From Tubulanus polymorphus (Eukaryota; Nemertea; Palaeonemertea; Tubulaniformes; Tubulanidae), in assembly GCF_964204645.1 (NCBI RefSeq), contig NC_134032.1, forward strand, positions 5,701,175 to 5,765,174: a DNA stretch of 64,000 nucleotides, in the 5' to 3' direction. The position numbers were made by a program, and so were the translations under genes. Positions 56,701 through 62,700 of the stretch are shown piece by piece; the stretch's first letter is position 1; each line of letters starts with the position of its first letter. The notes beneath the pieces are model-generated. The model had not been told where the DNA came from and searched no databases. It saw only the letters and a program-made list of their open reading frames with translations.

Positions 56701-59700
56701 GGCACATGCGCAGCTTTGCCGGGAGAAAACATGCAGCGCCAGTCAGATTGCTCATTGTACAATCACTGGTTTCATGGAAGAACTGTAAATGGGAAAACGC
56801 GGTCTAAAATAAAACAGAATTTCTGATTGGCTAATAATGACATCATCTAAGCTGCGATGTAGCGGTGCATTTGGTCTTAGTGTGACAGGGTATCGTACTG
56901 TGGCAATCTCGATGCCATCAGGTTCGAATCCCTGCCAGGGGAGGATGGGACCCATTCTAGTCCCTCAGCTGGGATATGATATTGAAGGATGTGGCGATGT
57001 CTTCAGGTTCGAATCCATACCGAGGAAGGAAGGTGGCAGAGTCGCGATGACATCATGTCCGAATCCAAATCATAATTATTTGTTGGTGATCCATGCATAC
57101 ATACCACCACTGGTTTAAGTTACTATGTATACATATTATTCAGAACTTCAGTTACCGTTTTTTCTCTTTTTTTGTCTTTTGGCTTACAGTAACAAAGGTG
57201 CCCAACACCTGCACCACCACCATCAGCACCACATGCCGCCCCACGGTGGCGGAGCCGGTCCCATTCCGGGCTCCACGCCACAGCAACCAATGCTGTACGC
57301 GGGGCACTATGTGTGAGTGTTTAGAACTTACATTTTTACATGTACTATCTCGTCTATACATCGTGTTTGGTTCTTCCCTCCATTCAACTCCTTTCCTCCA
57401 TCCCTAACCTCTTGCGTGTCATGCATGTTCATCTTAAATTCTTAGTGACAAAAATTATTTTGAATCTAATAACTGGAAAATCTTTCCTAGGGATCATTTG
57501 TAGCCTAATGTAAAAGCATGCGTATAAGGGACATGTGATGGGGGACTAAAATTTAGAACTCAATCAAAATAACAACAAATATTCAGCTTATTTAAGGTCA
57601 AAACTTTGCTACCGTTCTTTTATCATTAGCATCAAAATATAACTCAACCCTTTCAGTGCTGAACAATTCTTGACCTGATATGTTGGAGGTAATTATGTCA
57701 CCCAGGGTGACATTCTATTTTACTCAGCGTGCGCCGTGCACTTTCCCTGGTTAGTGCTCCACGCACTTCAAATCACGTGCGATTTTCTTTAAAAGCAAAA
57801 ATTAGGTTTCTCCCTCTTCTAATATGGTCACCACAGTGGACATCTTGAATTTCTTGTAAGCGCTCTACATCCATCAAATAATTTGCAATTTCTTTTAACT
57901 ACTTGGTTTGTGCAAGGGTATGCCGATGGATGAAACCTATTGAAAATTGGCCTTCTCTGTCAATATGGCCGCCATGGTGGACATTTAGATTTCTAGTTAG
58001 TGCTCTACACGTTTCAAATAATGTGCAATTTCTTTTAACTCTATCAGTGCCCATGTGTTATTTGAGAAAAACCCTCAGAGTGCCCATCATTGTTAACACA
58101 TCAAAATCAGTAGTAACTTTGGATTTCCATAGAGTGAAAACTGTAAGAGATTTTTGGTAATTGAAAAGTTTGTAGGGTATGACCCTTGACAAATTTTGGT
58201 GATATTCTTTCTTACTGAAAGTGACATCTTATGGAAATGAGCTTATTTGCATGAATTATAGTTGTTGACCTATTTGTTTGATAACCCCCCCCCCCTAAAT
58301 TTCAGGTATGAAAATGTACAAATTGGGTATCTAGCCTCAGCTAACATCTGACAATGGAATATTCTATGTCTACTCTCAGAAATATAAATCATATTGTAAT
58401 TATAATCAGAAAATGAGCTTATAACTAGATCACATGACCTCTGGATAGGTACCCGCTACTTTCAAATGCAGAAAACTCAAATATTTTGAATTGCAATACC
58501 ACAAAAATGCAGCATAAAAACAAACTAATGAGCACTGCCATTTAATCAAGCCATCTAGATAAAACTGCTATAGGAAATGGCGAAGAAAGTTGACTGGGCA
58601 CTGTAAGACCTGAAATAACCGACTGGGCACTGAAAGAGTTAAACTTGGTTTGTGTGAGATAACATTCATGGATGAAACCTATAGAAAATTAGCCTTCGCT
58701 ATCTTCCAATATGACCACCATGGCAACATCTTGAATTTCTTGTTAGCGCCCTATACACATCAAATGATAAGTGATTTTTATTTAACTCGGTATTGGTCCA
58801 TGGATAAAGCCTTTCAAAAATGAACTTTCTCGCACTTCCAATATGGTTGCCATGGCGGACACCTTGAATTTCTTGTTACAACTCTACACACGTTAAATGA
58901 TAAGTGATTGGCATAAGTTGGTATGTGTAATAGGGAAGGAACATGGATTAGACCTATTGATAATTAGCTTTCTTGTTCATCCAATATGGCCACCAAGGCA
59001 GACATATTGATTTTCTCGTTAACTTTCTCACCTTTCCAAGGAAAACTTAACTTTTAACATACCAGGGTTACATATGTTGTGTCATGCCACTCTACTTTTG
59101 GAAATTCTACCCCAGTGTCTTATTAATTGCCATACCTCTATATTGCATCTACACCTTGGTGCAGTGTATCGTAACTAACTAATATTTCACAATGTTTGAC
59201 AAGTGCTACCATTTTTCAAAAGAGATTATAACGTATTAATTATTTAATCGATGCACTGCACTGCGATGTATTAGTGAAGTGCCTGTCCTATTCGTACACC
59301 GCACTGTGGTGTAGCTGCTCTGAAAGGGTTAAGAAGGCACTGCCTCCCTCCCACCTTTCCCTCTTTCTTTCATCCTTAAACCCATGTTATGAGAATTTTC
59401 GTTTGTTTCTATTGATATTTTGTCGGCCTGTTAACCTCGACGCACCACATGATGAGGTTGATCATGGAGTGGTGTGGCAGGCTTTCAGTGAAATTTCTAT
59501 TCGAAGAGACACGCTTTTATTTGTGGTCTGAAGATAAAAGTGAAGAAAGCCAGGAATTTGTATTTAGATTAATATAATTAAATTTTTTCAGGGCAGAGTT
59601 TCATTGATATGGGGCAATTGATAATCCCCAGGTACATTTCTAAATTTCTCAGTTATTCCGTGATTTCTCATTTTCAGGGGTGAGACCGCTGAGAAAAATG

Positions 59701-62700
59701 GGTGGAGAAATGTAAAAACTCCCAAAGTTGAAATATCTGTGAAAAATATATAAATTAACAAAAAAATTTGGAATTTTACTCAATTTTGTTCGCTGAAAAT
59801 TTCTTAGTAGGGCTCCTTTTCATTTAGGCCTATTGTTTTAAAACTGAGTCCATCAATATCTGAAATATGAGGAGTTGAGGATTTACCGATATAGGTAACT
59901 TTGATACCCAGTCTATGAAACCAAGCCCTGGAGTTTTTTATTTTGAAACCAAATGAACTGAATAGCGTTTTAATCTTTTAACGAAGAGAAAGTTTTCGGT
60001 TTTTTTATTTTTCGAATGAAAGTCACTTGTTTGCGGTTTCTAAAATCTTTTAAGAAAACAAATTCTTCAATATGATATTTTTTCTGAATAAAAATTGACT
60101 TTTTTACGGTTTTCAGGAAACAGCAACAACAACAACAGCAGGTGACCAGTCAACAGCAACAAGTGCAACAGCAAGGGATGGTCATCAGCGGCAATGTAGC
60201 TGGTAACAGCGCGTCGCAGTACGTTAAACAGGAATTGCGTAATATATGTAACGCCCGATCTCAAGTTCAACAGCAACAACAACCAACGCCGGCTCAGCAG
60301 CAACAACAGGCAGATAGTTTACAAAATACCGATGAATTCCCAATGGAATTACTCTATCAAAGTGAGTTTTAATGAATAATCATTATTGCAGTGAGTACAA
60401 GTGAGTGAATCTTAATTACACTGTCTTTTTTATGAGTTGATTTTGTTGATAATTGAGTTTTGAGTAGAAATGAGTAAAAATGTGAAACTTCATTAAAAAT
60501 GAGTAAAATGTCAGAGGCAACTAGAAATGTATAGGAAACAAAATACATGAGAGTAGAAATAATTAGAAAGTAGAAATTTGTAGAAACGAGAGTGAGCTTA
60601 GAGTAAAATTGAGTAAAAGTTGGTCATGGTAAGTTTAGTTTGCGGCGGAAAAGTATGAATACCCTGGTACTCATGATAGCACTGCGTCAATGTACGTTCC
60701 AAGGTACTCTTGATCGAACCGAGTCAATATGAGTACACCTATATTCGTGATACCGCTGATTCAATATGAGTACCCCTGTACTCGTGATAGTGCTGAGTCA
60801 GTAATTTCTTTAATAGTTGATGAATTTACGCGGGAACAACTAGGAACTGTGGGTAATACCATGCAGGCACAGACTGATGCGATGATGCAGCAACAGCAGG
60901 TACCCCAGCAAGTGATGAATGCATCAGTGTCGATACAACCGGAGATCGCTGTACAGCAGGCGAGACAGGAGGCTAAACGTAGATACGAACGATTCAGAGC
61001 GTTATCAATCGGATCTCAGTGTAAGTCCATCCCTTCCCTTCCCTCCCTAGTGCATCTCGTACATCTGTTTCCAAATGTCCCATATCGATGTCAGTCCCCA
61101 TTTTAACCTCCCTCTCTCCTTCCCTTTTGTATTCCATAGATTTGTGTCTTCAATTTAGATCTAAGTGTCAGTTGCCAATTCGTGCTCACTCCCTCTCACC
61201 ACCCATCTCCCTCACCACTCCCACTCCCTCCACAATTCCATTCCCTGCAACTCATTCTTTCCCCCATCCCTGCTTCCCATCTCTCCCTCTCCCTACCCCC
61301 CCCCCTTGTGTAACGTCAATTGTTTAAAAGTTGGCTTACAACTATCATCAAATATCTCTGTCTCGGCTTTTTGCAAATGGCCTCATATTCAAATCAAATA
61401 GATAGTTTTGAGAAATTTGGCCTAAACTTCGTCCCTCTTAGAGTCTTTGGGGTTAATGGGGTTTGCATGCCTGTATATTGATTACGATCAATTCATTATT
61501 TTATTCTTTTTACTCCAGCCACAAAATTGAAAAGAAATACCGTATCGTGTAATAATTGACTTTGTGTAAAAGTCGAACTAGGATTCATAGATTTTCCACG
61601 TACCCCATATAAAAGTCAACTTTTTCAAGTTTTTGACGAACCGTAGGTTTGTTTGCCTATGCAAACGGTCCTGGTGAAGCAGTTTTCATAGAAAATGAAT
61701 AGAGTACCGGTGTGTCAACAAGGCACAAACAGTGTTGATTTCTGGTGTCATGGTTTGGCTTAATGAGTTCTGGAGCCCACAAAAATTTCATAGTGATCAA
61801 GTTATTCTTAGGGGACTTATTCTTGAAAAACATGTAAAAACCCTGCTTTTTAGCACTAAGTAATGGCACGTTTTTACAATTTGCATACTTGCAATTGAAA
61901 TATATAAAAGTTCAATTCCTCCTGGAAGTGTTGCCGTTTTTTGTTCGACTGATCTCAATGTACTTTATGATCTATAGGCCCTCACTTTATGAACCCCCTA
62001 AATTTTCTCCTGCCAGTCTGCTGATCAAACAATAGTTGAGAGATAATTTATGGAAAATATAAGCAGGATAAATCCTTAATAATGTAGAAACCAATATAAT
62101 TTTTTTGAAAAAATCTCAGGAATGAACCAAACTTGCAGTGACTGCCGCACTTGCGAGCGTTGGCCTACAGCCTACATAGCATGTTAGTATGCTTGTATGT
62201 ATGTGTATAGTGAGCGCAGCATCCAATGTATGCAGTAGCAGTAAGGCCTATGTGAGTGCAACCAGTGACCACGTACTGTGAGAAAAAAGAGGTGATTGAA
62301 TCAACGAAGCTTTTGACAAATTATTTTCGTAAATGAACTATTGAGAAAAAAATTAGTATTCAATGTCTGAATGAGTAAATTACTCTACTGTCACACCCCT
62401 AGCCTGCCATGATCAATTACACTGCGCACCGGGCCGGACTGGTTGGATCATATGCCATCCTTTTCAATTGTATTACAATTTCCCGCCCGACATTGACAAT
62501 CATTGTTATTTTCTGGAACCTGTTACTCAAAAATTTTGAATGCCTTTAAGTATTACTGTAAAAGTCAACCCCCAAAAATTGATCTGATTTTTAGGTATAG
62601 AAATTCGACTTTTACAGAAGAATATAATACGGTATGTATGGTGAGTATCTGGTGCATAAATTCAAGATTTTGTTTCAATTGCAGCTGAGGTCATTGAAGA